This document shows, piece by piece, positions 9,939 to 21,500 of a DNA stretch of 64,000 bases (within the stretch, counting starts at the first letter, position 1; every line of letters begins with the position of its first letter). This DNA is from Carposina sasakii. Taxonomy: Eukaryota; Arthropoda; Insecta; Lepidoptera; Carposinidae. The DNA lies in contig CP053150.1 in assembly GCA_014607495.2 (NCBI GenBank), positions 6,902,495-6,966,494 of the forward strand. Direction: 5' to 3'. The notes beneath the pieces were generated by a model that made no database searches, was not told the origin of the DNA, and saw only the letters and a program-made list of their open reading frames with translations. The position numbers and the translations under genes were made by a program.

Positions 9939-10751
9939 ATGAATTCTGTTCGCAACTTGTTAACCAAAACAACTGTTGTATGTCCTTTATCTCGGATGTT
10001 TTCTTTGACTAAGACTCTTGCCGCAGATGAAAGTAAAACGCAAAAGGATGAAAAAGTACAAGTAGGTAATCCATTTTGCCTAGATCCAATACAAAAGCCT
10101 CAAAGCCATACGCTCAGAGTACACGACAATCCTCGACGACAAAAGTTGTACGAATTCGGTCTATACGTAGCGGCGTGTATGCCAAAATATGTTCAGAAGA
10201 TTCAAATGCAGCACACCGATGAACTGGAGATACTTGTCGCACCTGAGGGTATTTTCCCAGTACTGAGTTTTATGAGAAACCACCATCATGCATGTTTCAA
10301 CGCTTGTTCCACGATTACAGCAATAGACGTCCCTGGAAGGGAGTATAGATTTGAAGTTGTATACTGCCTGCTCAGCATGAGATTCTCCGAGCGAGCCAGA
10401 GTCAAGACTTACACAGATGAGTTGACTCCACTTCATTCTGGGTATGAACTATGGAAATCATGCAAATCGTTCGAGAGAGAAGTTTACGATATGTTCGGAG
10501 TTGTCTTCACCCATCACCCTGATTTGAGACGAATTCTTACTGATTACGGGTTCACTGGTCATCCTTTACGTAAAGATTTCCCTCTTGTTGGATATACCGA
10601 GATTAGGTATGATGATGAGCTGAAAAAGCTGGTGTTTGAACCGGTGGAGTTTGCACAAGAGTACCGAAGCTTTCAGTTACAGTCACCTTGGAACTACTTG
10701 AAGAATTTCCATGAAGGTTACAATGCACCCCCACCGCCTAAGAAGAAATAA
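9939..10751 (+). CDS. NDUFS3: NADH dehydrogenase [ubiquinone] iron-sulfur protein 3 (complex I 30 kDa subunit), intronless
   Basis: The 270-residue product is a complete NDUFS3 (NuoC-type) subunit. It belongs to the peripheral arm of mitochondrial complex I and helps hold the quinone-reducing module; it carries no Fe-S cluster itself despite the name. Residues 1 to about 30 are basic and hydroxylated, as in a mitochondrial targeting peptide. The complex1_30K domain covers about 75-215. Its signature, around 178-216, includes FEREVYDMFG, HPDLRRILTDYG and GHPLRKDFP, and then GYTEIRYDDE follows. The C-terminus ends in a short Pro then Lys run (PPPPKKK). The whole gene is one exon with no disabling change, which suggests an expressed retrocopy or an intron-lost gene. 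Several normally conserved positions differ (SCKSFERE, VVFTHHPDL), suggesting a diverged paralogue. Start: first ATG after an AT-rich leader. An AATAAA overlaps the stop and another lies at about 10999. Confidence 0.95.
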   Translation: MNSVRNLLTKTTVVCPLSRMFSLTKTLAADESKTQKDEKVQVGNPFCLDPIQKPQSHTLRVHDNPRRQKLYEFGLYVAACMPKYVQKIQMQHTDELEILVAPEGIFPVLSFMRNHHHACFNACSTITAIDVPGREYRFEVVYCLLSMRFSERARVKTYTDELTPLHSGYELWKSCKSFEREVYDMFGVVFTHHPDLRRILTDYGFTGHPLRKDFPLVGYTEIRYDDELKKLVFEPVEFAQEYRSFQLQSPWNYLKNFHEGYNAPPPPKKK

Positions 10752-10759
10752 AAGTTACG

Positions 10760-10930
10760 ACCAGCAAGCCTAGCATGATCTGCGATACATGATATGATAA
10801 ACCGATTATCGATATTTTAGCCTGCAAAATACGATAAATATAGCCCCCATGTTGAATTTTGTATAGAGACGATACGATATCGTACAATACGATTTCCACG
10901 ATGCGTGGTCATGCTAGGGTAGCTGATCAT
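10760..10930. repeat. MITE-like imperfect inverted repeat in the NDUFS3 3' flank
   Basis: GCCTAGCATGA on the left and TCATGCTAGG on the right face each other around a core rich in CGATA/TATCG steps. The segment begins nine bases after the stop codon, so part of the 3' UTR may be transposon-derived. Confidence 0.5.
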
Positions 10931-11260
10931 TTATATTCTCTTGAATATTTATTTATTTAAGCTTTTTGATTATAACCAATTAATTATTGTTGAATATAAA
11001 TAAAAATAACTTTACAAAAAAACTTTTTAAAAGTTACCCGACTGCCCATACCCTTTGTATTGACCTTAAGATTAAGATTAAGCTTTGTGATATACGAGTT
11101 CAGTAAAGTTGCGCCTTGCGTCCAGAATGTCACAAACGTAGGCTTTTTGAGTTGGCCAAATAAATAAGAAAGGGCTTACCGTGAACCCTCACGTGAACCC
11201 GGTAAAACCTACTTGTAAACCCTTTATTCTCAGTTGTTCCATTGTGATTTGACTATCCCA

Positions 11261-11410
11261 TTTTACTAATATTAGAAACGCGAAAGGAGGTTTGTTTGAT
11301 TCCTCTTCACGCTTCAATTTTAATCAATAAATTTTATCTTGAGATACATGCATAAGGTAGTTGCGAGTACGGAAAAAAGTGGACATAGGCTACTTTCTAA
11401 ACCACGCCGA
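11261..11410 (+). mobile_element. Lep1-like Helitron, 5' fragment
   Basis: It starts near TTTTACTAATATTAG, followed by GCGAAAGGAGGTTTGTTTG and later GACATAGGCTAC, the usual order of this Helitron type. The CTAG end is missing. Confidence 0.45.
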
Positions 11411-11725
11411 CAAAATCGCGGAAATAAGCTGTAAATTGTATTAAAATTACATATTTAAGACAGATAAAGTATTCTCTGAAATTTTGCTTTTTTTCTCTAA
11501 CCACATTTTATAAATTACCCAGAGGACGCTTGCTAACCGCTTAATTAATAACTTTCAAAATTAGAGGGAAGTGGTTAATTATGCAGTCTCAATTAATTTC
11601 ATCAAGTAATTTTAAATGTAGGTCAAAGATTGGGATAAACTGATTAAATTGACTTTTTCTCAAGACAAAATCCGATCATTTTATTAGATTTCTCCAGTTT
11701 TATTTAACTTGATAATCTAACGAGT

Positions 11726-12003
11726 ATTGGTAGAGTCATCATCATCAGCCTATTGCAGTCCACTGCTGGACGTAGGCCTCCCCCAGGGCACGCCACAAGA
11801 CTGCCATGGGGGTATTTGCCCATAGTCACCACGCTGGGCAGGCGGGTTGGTGACCGCAGTTTGTATTTTGGACTATGTTGTTAACACGGGAGGCGCTGCT
11901 GCCTACCTCCCGGAAATCCTCAATCGCCTCGTACGATACCCACGGGCAGACATGGGGTGGTACGAATTCTACTCTGCCAGCACCACGCGGCCATTGGTAG
12001 AGT
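11726..12003 (-). mobile_element. RTE-tailed SINE, full-length copy with 11 bp target duplication
   Basis: The element (11737-11992, 256 bp) is flanked by ATTGGTAGAGT at 11726-11736 and 11993-12003. Read on the minus strand it starts GGCCGCGTGGTGCTGGCAGA and ends in a short GAT repeat after GGACTGCAATAGGCTGATG. The last part, AGGCCTACGTCCAGCAGTGG, is the same as the 3' end of the RTE LINE remnants at 12.17 and 36.30 kb. This copy defines the family's borders. Further copies are at 2350, 24627, 55581, 56337, 58531 and 60259. Confidence 0.85.
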
Positions 12004-12159
12004 ACTGGCCGATAAATAGTGCATAATTTATTTTCAATCCTTGTAAAGAGATAGGTTTACTTATCTTTGCTATAACGATAGTACTTATACTAGATCGTTA
12101 GAGAGTAAGTATATTCTTTGTACTAGATACTAAAGTGTCAGTAGGCTGGTAAGATCTAT

Positions 12160-12375
12160 CGTAGAATCATGGAGTCGGTCCATCTGGACGGTGGAGTAAG
12201 CGCCAAACGGATTCTCGAATAGAGACCGCGCCTTTGCAAGTGTAGCGTTGGACGCCCTCCCGCCAGATCGACCGATGACTTAAAGATGGCGGCTGGTAGA
12301 GACTGGATGGCAAAACCGAGCCTTTTGGCGTGCTCTGGGAGAGGCCTACGTCCAGCAGTGATGATGATAATGGTG
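12160..12375 (+). pseudogene. RTE LINE 3' end fragment
   Basis: In plus sense the segment retains the codons for the C-terminal region of RTE reverse transcriptase (a VGRPPARSTDDLK-like stretch) and runs into AGGCCTACGTCCAGCAGTG and a GATGAT repeat. It is truncated and has stops. It lies 160 bp from the SINE that shares its tail. Confidence 0.75.
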
Positions 12376-12379
12376 ACAC

Positions 12380-13020
12380 ACGATGGTATCGATTCTTGAA
12401 GCAGTTATGTTTCTATCGTTTCGCAGAGGCTGTAGATTCTAGTATATGCTGCTTGTAGCAGCGTTTCCTTAGTGGAAACAATCCTGCTCCAAAAGTTCTC
12501 GGTAACCACTCTGTACTGGTTATTATTGAAAATACTACTAAGGTCCACCCAGCTAAACGTTACTTATTCATACTTATGAGGAGTCTAAAGTGGGTTTAAA
12601 ACGTTTTTGTAGATAATAGAAAAGTTTGCTTTGATAATAGTATTTAGCGATCTACATACATTTCCGCCACGTGATTTAAATATGAAACAATATTTAGAGA
12701 CTATTGTTTGACCATAAATAAGTATACTATACATACATATAAACTCGAAGATGAACATAAAGGTAACAAACTCTTGATAAATAATTTTAGCCTACATACT
12801 CGTAACAGGCAAAAATACCTCGTTACCCCACCGTTTTTCAATATGGAAATGTTTAGTTCCAGGTTTCTGTACAAAGCAATCCCTCCTGGTATTCCAAGAG
12901 CAATAACTCTCAAAAGTTATTCTAGAAAATAGAAATATCAAGAGAAATAGGTGCAGGACATAGTTGCGGTTTCATATCGGCATCATACGGACATCTGTGT
13001 AAGAATAACGGCTGAGTGAA
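12380..13020. other. Intergenic DNA, nothing assignable
   Basis: No coding signal was seen. The ORFs of about 70 codons on both strands at 12.70-12.93 kb mirror each other and show no domain. Confidence 0.4.
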
Positions 13021-13029
13021 GGGTGGAAT

Positions 13030-13228
13030 GAACAATTGTGCTCAGTGTGTGGCATCCCACTCAGCAGTCCGCACGCCCGCGCCCGACGCCAGCGCCACGC
13101 GGCGAAAGTTACTCGCGATGAAAACTTTCAACAACTCACACAATCGCGCTTGAATAAATAAAATACACTGGCCACACATTATCATGGAGCGAAGTTTATT
13201 TGCTGCTTATTGGTCTGTAATCTGTTAG
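13030..13228 (+). promoter_or_regulatory. Candidate promoter and non-coding first exon of the DIP-like gene
   Basis: A CpG-rich island (GCACGCCCGCGCCCGACGCC and following) stands out from AT-rich flanks. An initiator-like TCAGT is near 13042, and a good donor TTAG|GTGAGT ends the block at 13228. The first coding exon at 15411 opens with a splice acceptor, so at least one upstream non-coding exon must exist and this is the best candidate. No transcript evidence is available. Confidence 0.35.
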
Positions 13229-15410
13229 GTGAGTTTTCTTTTTGTTGTGTTTAAGACTTCTTTTTTTGTAAAAGCTTTCGTTTGTCTTCGATGTTTGTTT
13301 AAGTTTTTTTTTATAAGTTCGCAAATTCTTTAAATTGTTTTGCTTTCAGGAGAATGTATTAGAAAGTTTTTCTTTACTTCCGTATATATTTTTTATAACT
13401 TTAGATGTTTTGGGATATAAAAAGAAAAATAAAATAAGTATTAATATTTTCAAAGCAAGCAAACCATACCTAGGCACTTTTGAAAATGTAAAGCTCTAGG
13501 GACCAAACAATAAAAGAGACTTTCTAGTTCTTACTATGCTCTTGTACTACGCATATTAATTAATTAATTGTAGACACTCACTTACTCATCATAAAACAAG
13601 AGTAAAGCATAATTCTTCAAAAACTATTTTTTCATTGTTTTCTCAAAAAACTTACAGTTTTACTTGAAGGCATACGCCGATTTAATGCGTATACAAATTC
13701 ATTTAACTGAATGACATAAATAGATTATCTATATTTAGAGATACGCTTTATATTTTTCAAGATCCAATTTTTAATTCAACCGAATAATGGACAATGAAAC
13801 ATTATTTTCATACTTCTGCCTTTAAAGGAGAAAAGCAGACTTGGCAATTGATGATAGAAGCTTAGTTTTCAAGATAAAACGCTTCGCAGCTTATAACTTT
13901 TATTTGAAAAGAAAGTCGAGTTTTAGAACTGCATACCTAAGTACTGTAAATTGTACTATTTTATTTTATGTGTATTATAGGTAGGATAAAGTTTCTGATA
14001 TCCGTCGCTAACTCGACAAATTCATATTAAAAGTATACAGAAAAAAGTTGTCTATTTTGTAAAAAAATACTAACTTATTTTTGAAGTCTAGCTCACTTAT
14101 TAAAGTTACTGCTTAAGTACTTAATATTATCATATAACTGTGCGCTTCTACTAAACCTTATATTGATTGATGTTATTTTAAGAATGAAAAAGTTAAACAA
14201 TCCGTTCTTTAATTTATGTAGCGGTCATGTTTATAGGCTACTTAACACTTTAGCAACTTAACAAAGAGAGGAAGCTCCCAATTACCACAATTTTTGGTTG
14301 TGGTATTTAGCTGTATTTAAACGAATAATTTGATTCTTCATTTATTAGCGTATTAAGATAAGTTAGTTCTGTGTTAATCACAGGTTTACAAGTTTTTTCT
14401 ATAAATAGACGTGTCCTGTACATTTTATCAATCGTATAATAATACTTACCAGGTTAAGGAAGCTAATCCTTTTCATTTACATATAAGTTTGGAGTAAGTA
14501 TAAATCAAGGATCTAACTAAACGTAAATTAATAAGAAGAAGTAACTATATATTACAGACTTACAGTTAGATCAGTCACAATGTTTACGTAGACGTGTAGG
14601 CACGCGTTCCGAGCGGGTTTACCGGGCAGTCTAGAACTTCTGACACTGTTGCAAAGTTGTGCGGAACTAAGTTAGTCAGGCTCGGACGTAGGAACTGCTG
14701 GAAGACAATGCGTGTCAATGTTGGAGGGGCTGCGATTTACAGCTATTGAAGAGATATGCCACGAACTTATCTCACTTGTTCAGAGTGATACGATTGCTAG
14801 AATCTATACGAAGAGGCAAATAAGTCCAGATTTTTTCGAAGATTTTCTAATACGTATATTAGTAAGACATAAATGTATACTTGGTGTAGATGTAAGTTAA
14901 GATTTCATTGTTAGCTATAAATTATTTAACGGCCGCCTTATATGTAGGTTTACAACTATTTTTAAAAGTTTACATCTTATCTGCAATACCCACAGGTCTC
15001 ACATTAGACCTACGGTCGCTATCTAGAACGCATTGAGTTTTCCTTAAATATTATCGCACTGATGGGCGGAACAGTAGTTACCGGTGTTCGATCACATCCG
15101 CGCTCATTCCGTGCTTTTAGACGGCACTCTCACATGTAATGGCGATACACGTAAATGCTCAAATACACCAGTATTCACACGTGAAGGTGCGCTTAACGAG
15201 CCATCGTTTTCCTACAATGTGTTTCCGAGAAAAATTCTGGTCGATGATGTCCAGCAAAAAGTATAACATTTCTTTAGTGATCATCAACGAAATACCAACA
15301 TTATCTACATATTTTTGAACAATCACCCATTACATAACACATTTCATAGACCTTGCATTGTGCTTTGAAGGATTAATAACTACATAGCAAGTCTCGTCTG
15401 TTTTTTGCAG
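13229..15410 (+). other. Presumed 5' intron of the DIP-like gene
   Basis: AT-rich DNA between the candidate first exon and the acceptor at 15409-15410. A moderately GC-rich patch at about 14580-14720 could be an alternative promoter or exon. No coding exon is seen. Confidence 0.35.
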
Positions 15411-15528
15411 GCTCATATGGATACTTTGGCTAATGAACGATTAACATAGTTTAAAGGAAATATGCAACCTTGGTGGCTGTTATATTTACTAGCAATTTTT
15501 ATGCTGGGTCTGGATTCCAAACTTGCTG
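15411..15528 (+). CDS. DIP-like exon 1: leader and signal peptide
   Basis: Acceptor TTTTTTGCAG ends at 15410. The start codon is the ATG at 15462, because an upstream in-frame ATG (15417) is closed by TAG at 15447. The translation MQPWWLLYLLAIFMLGLDSK is a typical signal peptide. Donor CTG|GTAAGA follows 15528. The exon ends one base into a Gly codon. Confidence 0.85.
15417..15449 (+). promoter_or_regulatory. Short upstream ORF in the DIP-like leader
   Basis: Ten codons and a stop, in the same frame as the main ORF and ending 12 bases before its ATG. It could lower translation of the main ORF, but no direct evidence is available. Confidence 0.35.
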
Positions 15529-18500
15529 GTAAGATTTTCTTTAAATTGCGAAATTCTTATATCTTTTGCCCACAATTTCTATCTGCAATAACATTTTAAA
15601 CGAAGGTTTGTTAGATAAAATTTTTAATTTGTAAAATAAGCCTTACATTAGATACGACTTTCCCTGGGTTATACTCTAAATCGAAACCTGTTTATTGCGA
15701 TTTTATTGTAGTACCATAGAGGAATAAAATGTCATAGAGTGCTAATGTCATACTAACTGTTTCGATGCACCATTAGACTTTTCGGTGCCTCACAATTCCA
15801 GTCCTTAACACTTAGATTCTATTAGTGTAATGTATAGTAATGTACTACATTACTAATGTATTGTAACGTATAGTAATGTAATCTAAGAGTCAAGGACTGG
15901 AATTGTGAGGCACCGAATACTCTAAAGGTGCATCGAAACTGTTAGTATGACATTAGCACTCTATGTCTACATCTTATTCCTCTATGGTAGTACGTAGGTA
16001 CGAGTACATTTAAGTACGACATATTTCTTATCAGTATTTCAAGTGAATCCAGAGGAAGAATCAGCATTACGATTTTTACAGTTCTGTTTGGTGGGATCTA
16101 TATCCCTTTATACTTTTTTCTTTTTACTGCGTACGTTACTCGTACAAGTGAAAGTGTGCTAATGATTGGATTCAATAAAGATTATTTTGTTTCAGGTCAA
16201 GCATTTCAACCAGAATTTGGAGAGCCATTGATGAATTTAACAATACCAATCGGTCGAAATGCAACATTCAGATGCTTAGTACAAAATTTGGGAGGATATA
16301 GGGTAAGACTTAAAATCCAATTTAATGTAAAATAATAATATAATTATTAATAAGTATAACATAAAAAACACTCACATTGTAGTGGCTACCATAATAATAA
16401 AAAAAAATCGCTACATTTCGAATGCAGCGCAGAAAACCATTGTCCACAGCACTGAATAAAGTATAGTCATAATTTGCATGAAATACCTATATTAGTTTAT
16501 CAATGATACATGAACTTGAAAATTTTCAGGTCGGCTGGGTGAAAGCAGATACTAAAGCTATTCAAGCCATACACGTACACGTTATAACTAACAACCACAG
16601 GGTCGGAGTTTCGCATAACGGTCAGACCATTTGGAATTTACACATTAGAGCGGTCCAGGAGGAAGATAAGGGTCAATACATGTGTCAAATTAATACGGAC
16701 CCAATGAAAAGCCAGGTAACTAATCGTAATCTAGAAGTAGTTAGCTATTTAGTTTAAAACAGTTGGTTTGTGGGAATACATAGTAGGTACAGATCACATT
16801 TAAAAGGTCACGCTTGTATTTTTTATTATTTTCTTGTAATAGCCTCGTCAGTCGTGTTTTTTAAACATTCTTTCTCACTTTTTCTACTCATCAATTTGAA
16901 GTCATAGCGCTCCACTCAGTGTACACATTAGACTGTAATCGTTCATTTCTCGGATCTTCAAGTGTTTCTTCTTCCTCTTGAGCCGCGGCATGTTTGGCAT
17001 AACCATGTATCCTAACTTGTCTGTATAAAAATTCTCTTGTCATTATTTGAGGAACAAACATTCTTCGGCTCTTCAGTAATGTATCATCCTTGGGTCCCCA
17101 GTTTTCAGTAGGTATTAATAAACTTTTTATACTTCCATATCTAATATAAAAATAAATTTTTAGTGTCATGTCAACCAATAATATTAGTACGTAAATTCCG
17201 AGTAACACATAAAGTAGTATAACATTCACGTACATATCTATACCTTCTATGAAATAAGATTGAGGGTATTTATCAACATTTATCTCTTTGTACCGTAATC
17301 CCAATATAATAAACAGGAAAAGTGGATTTAAAACCCACAATACTTTCCAATAAACGCTTGCTTTAACACCTATCATAAAGAGTATATCGATATTATGATT
17401 AGTGAAGGGATAAATCCAATAAATAGCAATAGAAAATACTAAACTTGTGAAAATTTGAATAAAATCTGTCGCATCTTTAAGAGAAACCATCAAGTCGGAG
17501 CAAAAGAATGGCCATGAACTAATTGATAAAAATGAAATTAACGACACATTAAATATATGTTTGTGAGTTTTTGGAAATGTAAACAAGCTTCCAAAAATAC
17601 TTTGAATAAATAAGTACATGATGCTCATGTTAATGAATAAGGAAATAAATACGCTTGAAAACCACACAAATCCCCATATTTGGAAGGCATCTAAATAGCA
17701 AAGTATTTCTGATGTAGACGCGAAACTTGTGAAAAATATTGGATCTCCTAACTCGATAACGTTTTCTTCTTCTCCGTGAAAATATGACATAGTTTTAATG
17801 GAACTGAACATAATAAGGGCGAACATGGAGCTAAAAAATGCCGACCACAGGGGTATAGTGATTGCTGTCATTGTAGCAGGACTACGGAAACTAACATCAT
17901 TAGAGAGATACACAATTATTCCGTAGCCGGTACCTACACACTGGAAACCGTAGGCGACTATATCTCCGCATACTTTCAAATCATAATGACTCCAAACAAT
18001 TTTTAGTTTTCCCGTATACCAGGTACCGGGAGTCGACAAAACTATGCAAAATAATACAAAAACCGACACACAAAGGTACGCGGTTAGAAATTTCACCGCA
18101 ACCTGAACATATTTTGCTTTTTTTAAAGAGATTACAAATAGAAATATGCCTATAGAAGTGACAGCGAGAAACATCTTCCATTGATAAAAGCAGTAGGGAT
18201 CTACTTCAGTGTTATTTAAACCAATTTCTTTGTCGTAAAAGCAACTGCTTGCTGTCTTCATCCCACAATCCTCACCGAACAATGTCTGCATTTCCAAACA
18301 ATGCTGAAATATGGATACATTCACTTTCTTCACCATGCACGTTGGATCAACATCGTCGCAGGTAAACCATGGAGGGGGAAAAGTTGCAGAATAAAAAGTG
18401 TACTCCAAGTACCAAGCACTCAAAACCATCATGTAAACAGTTTTCAATAATACCAAATATACTGTTCCCCGTCCGACGCTCCGCAGTAGTGGAAAAAAGT

Positions 18501-21500
18501 TCCACATTCCAACAACATTGCAGTTTGTATATTGCGCTATACATATCTCGGAGTAGGCGAGAGGTATTCCAATGAATATGACTCCCACAATATGTAGAAT
18601 ACAGTGCACATAGTATCCAGAATGAGACATTTCGCTGACTGTATACATAATGGACATATCGTTTATCATCCATGCCCAGAGCATTATTCTGTATGTAAAA
18701 TAGTCTTTCCATCGCGATTTAGTAACCGGATTATATTTTGTATCCATAACACTAGTAAATTTATATAATACGTACAATGATGCAATTTGATATTGGTTAA
18801 TTGAAAAAGCTCATAAAGCACGGCCGTCTAGATAATTCTGTTTTTCATTGCTCGCACGACGTACAAACAGCGAGCCGGGTGGTCAACAAGCAATTTGTGG
18901 AGAACGAAAAAATTAAATTGCGATTACAGTAAACATTGGGAGATAAAGTGAATTAAAGTGCACAGGGACGGGCGGAGCGCAGCGGGTAATGATACGTGTA
19001 TGGTGGCTCTAAATTATTGCGTCCTGTGTAATTTATACGTCGTGTTGTTGGTCTGATAACGGCATAAATCGTATGCGGCGACGGCCCAGCTGCAGGTTTC
19101 GACGTCGACGCAGCATGATGCAGCTTCATGTCATTCTGGTTAAAAATTGTGTGCAGATATATTCCGGAAACAATGAAATTTTAGTAACGTTTTTTAAATG
19201 TTTTGTAATGTGCATTTCCCACTCCTTATATTCATAATTTGTGGATGCCCGCGACTCTGTCCGCGTGGACTGCAGAAAAAGCAAAATGTCAAAATTATCC
19301 GGGATAAAAATATTTTTCCGGGATCGCAAGTAGCCTGTGTCCATCCTCAGGGCCTAAACTATAATTATGCCAAATTTCATTTAAATTGGTTCAGTAGTTT
19401 TTGCGTGAAAACCGGACAGAGTTACTTTCGCATTTACATATATTGTATTATTATTATTATAGAAATCAAAAGTAAGCTAACTAGAGTTGATTTATCTTAC
19501 TTCATTAATATTTATTGTACAGATGGGTTACTTGAACGTGGTGATCCCACCAGACATTATTGAGGAGGAGACTTCAGGAGACGTCATGGTACCAGAAGGC
19601 AGTCTCGCGAAAGTTTCCTGTAAAGCACGAGGTTTGCCGCAGCCGAAAATCATGTGGAGAAGAGAAGATGGATCTGACATTGTTATAAGAGAACCTAATG
19701 GCACAAAAACTAAAGGTAATTAAAAAAAAACTGAATACCATAACAAATCATCTAAAGTTTAGTATTGCAAGTAGACCTTACAATGGCCTAACAAATTGCT
19801 TTGTTTAATTTATAACTCCTTTCTTGCTTTCACAGTGACTAGTTTCGAAGGAGAAGTCTTGACTCTTTCGAAGATATCACGTTCAGACATGGGCGCGTAC
19901 CTTTGTATAGCAATCAATGGAGTCCCACCGTCTTTAAGCAAAAGAATAATGATTAGAGTGAACTGTATGTATTTCAACACTTTTATCATAAAACTATTTA
20001 TATCTTATCGTATTTACTCAAACAATTCCCCTAGGCCTTTCCTTTATAATGAATCTCACGGTAATAAATCAATATAAAAGAATTTGATCTGGTAATTGAA
20101 TATTAAGTAAGGGCACTCCCTACTTTAAAAATATAATATATATACGAGTATCGTTTGACTAATGAACTCTTTATAAATTCCAATTTGTATTTTCTGTTCT
20201 TCTCTTTTCACGTACCTAACATTAGCGAATTTGTTGTCTCATATAAAAAGACTAATAATAACAGTATCTTTTTAATTGTTGAGACAGATTGTAATTAATT
20301 ATGGCTTTCTTATACAGTTCATCCAGTGATACAAGTACCCAATCAGCTGGTGGGGTCACCATTGGGTGCTGACGTCACACTGGAGTGCTATGTCGAGTCT
20401 TCCCCCAAATCAATCAACTACTGGGTTCGAGATTCAAGTGAGTAGCAGTCATACATATATTATAGTAATGCCCAACATCCCGCAAAGAAGTTATACCCAC
20501 CACCGCTTTTTAGGCACAAATACAACAATCTAGCGACCGAAAACGAATCCAATAGGAAATGTTTCCATGCCATTCTGAATTGATATTATTATTTATTTAG
20601 CATCAGAGCCTAAATAGAAGGGTGCACAACTGGCAACAATCAATTAGCGATATTTTCCAATAGACCTTACCTACACTAATAGTATATAGGTAAGCAATAA
20701 TGCTAGGTGTTACAGTACTAAATTAATTTCCGTCAGAAATACCGTTTTGTATTATATGCGAGACTGTAGAGTACCACAAAGTTAAAGTATCACCTGGTAA
20801 CTGGCGTCACTGTTCATATAACTACAGCAGCAAAGTGGAATACCGGCATCAGTTTCAATTTTGGCCACCTTATCGATTACCTTTGTTGTACCGCATGTTT
20901 GTTTATTCAATTGTAAATATGTTCGTCAGCTATATTGAATGAAAGGGTAGTAAAACAAAAATAAAATGAAAACTGCATTTCGGTTCGTGCATGACAGCGT
21001 TAAAAAATACAAAGGGATCGACCAAAGTTCTATGGCGTAGCGAGTGGCGGTGGGTGGACAGTGCAATGATTTTATAGTCGACTCTTTTTTCGACTTCAAA
21101 GGGAGGAAATGAGGTTGAATATGATCTTATAACAATATACCTATAGGGTATTAAAATGAACCATTTATTTACTAGAATATACGAGCTGAATCTCTTTCCG
21201 AGCATGTCGATAGAGTCGACCAAGGAACTAATGCATTCCTATCAACTTGTCACTGATCGATCTGATTTACATATGTCGCCGCAATGCTAAATTATTCTGT
21301 GGAATTCTTTATAATTAAAGAAGTTCAGCAGTTCTAACTATATATGTATAATTATTTTGTTGCATATCTATTTCAAGCCTTCACATACTATTTGTATATT
21401 CTATAGAGGATAAATGCCTCTACTGAATTTTCGATTAGTTTACACGTGTTCCTACTCTAAAGATCCTCCCAGAGGAGGCGAACTGTAGAAGGTCAGCATC

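Noticed and set aside
18759..18767. TATA box for the SLC6-like gene (TATATAAAT on minus)
   Set aside because: It lies only about 12-20 bases before the ATG, so a start site 25-30 bases downstream would fall inside the coding region.
18748..18777. Ten extra N-terminal codons for the SLC6-like protein
   Set aside because: The extension begins at TTG, not ATG. The first ATG is at 18747 in good context.
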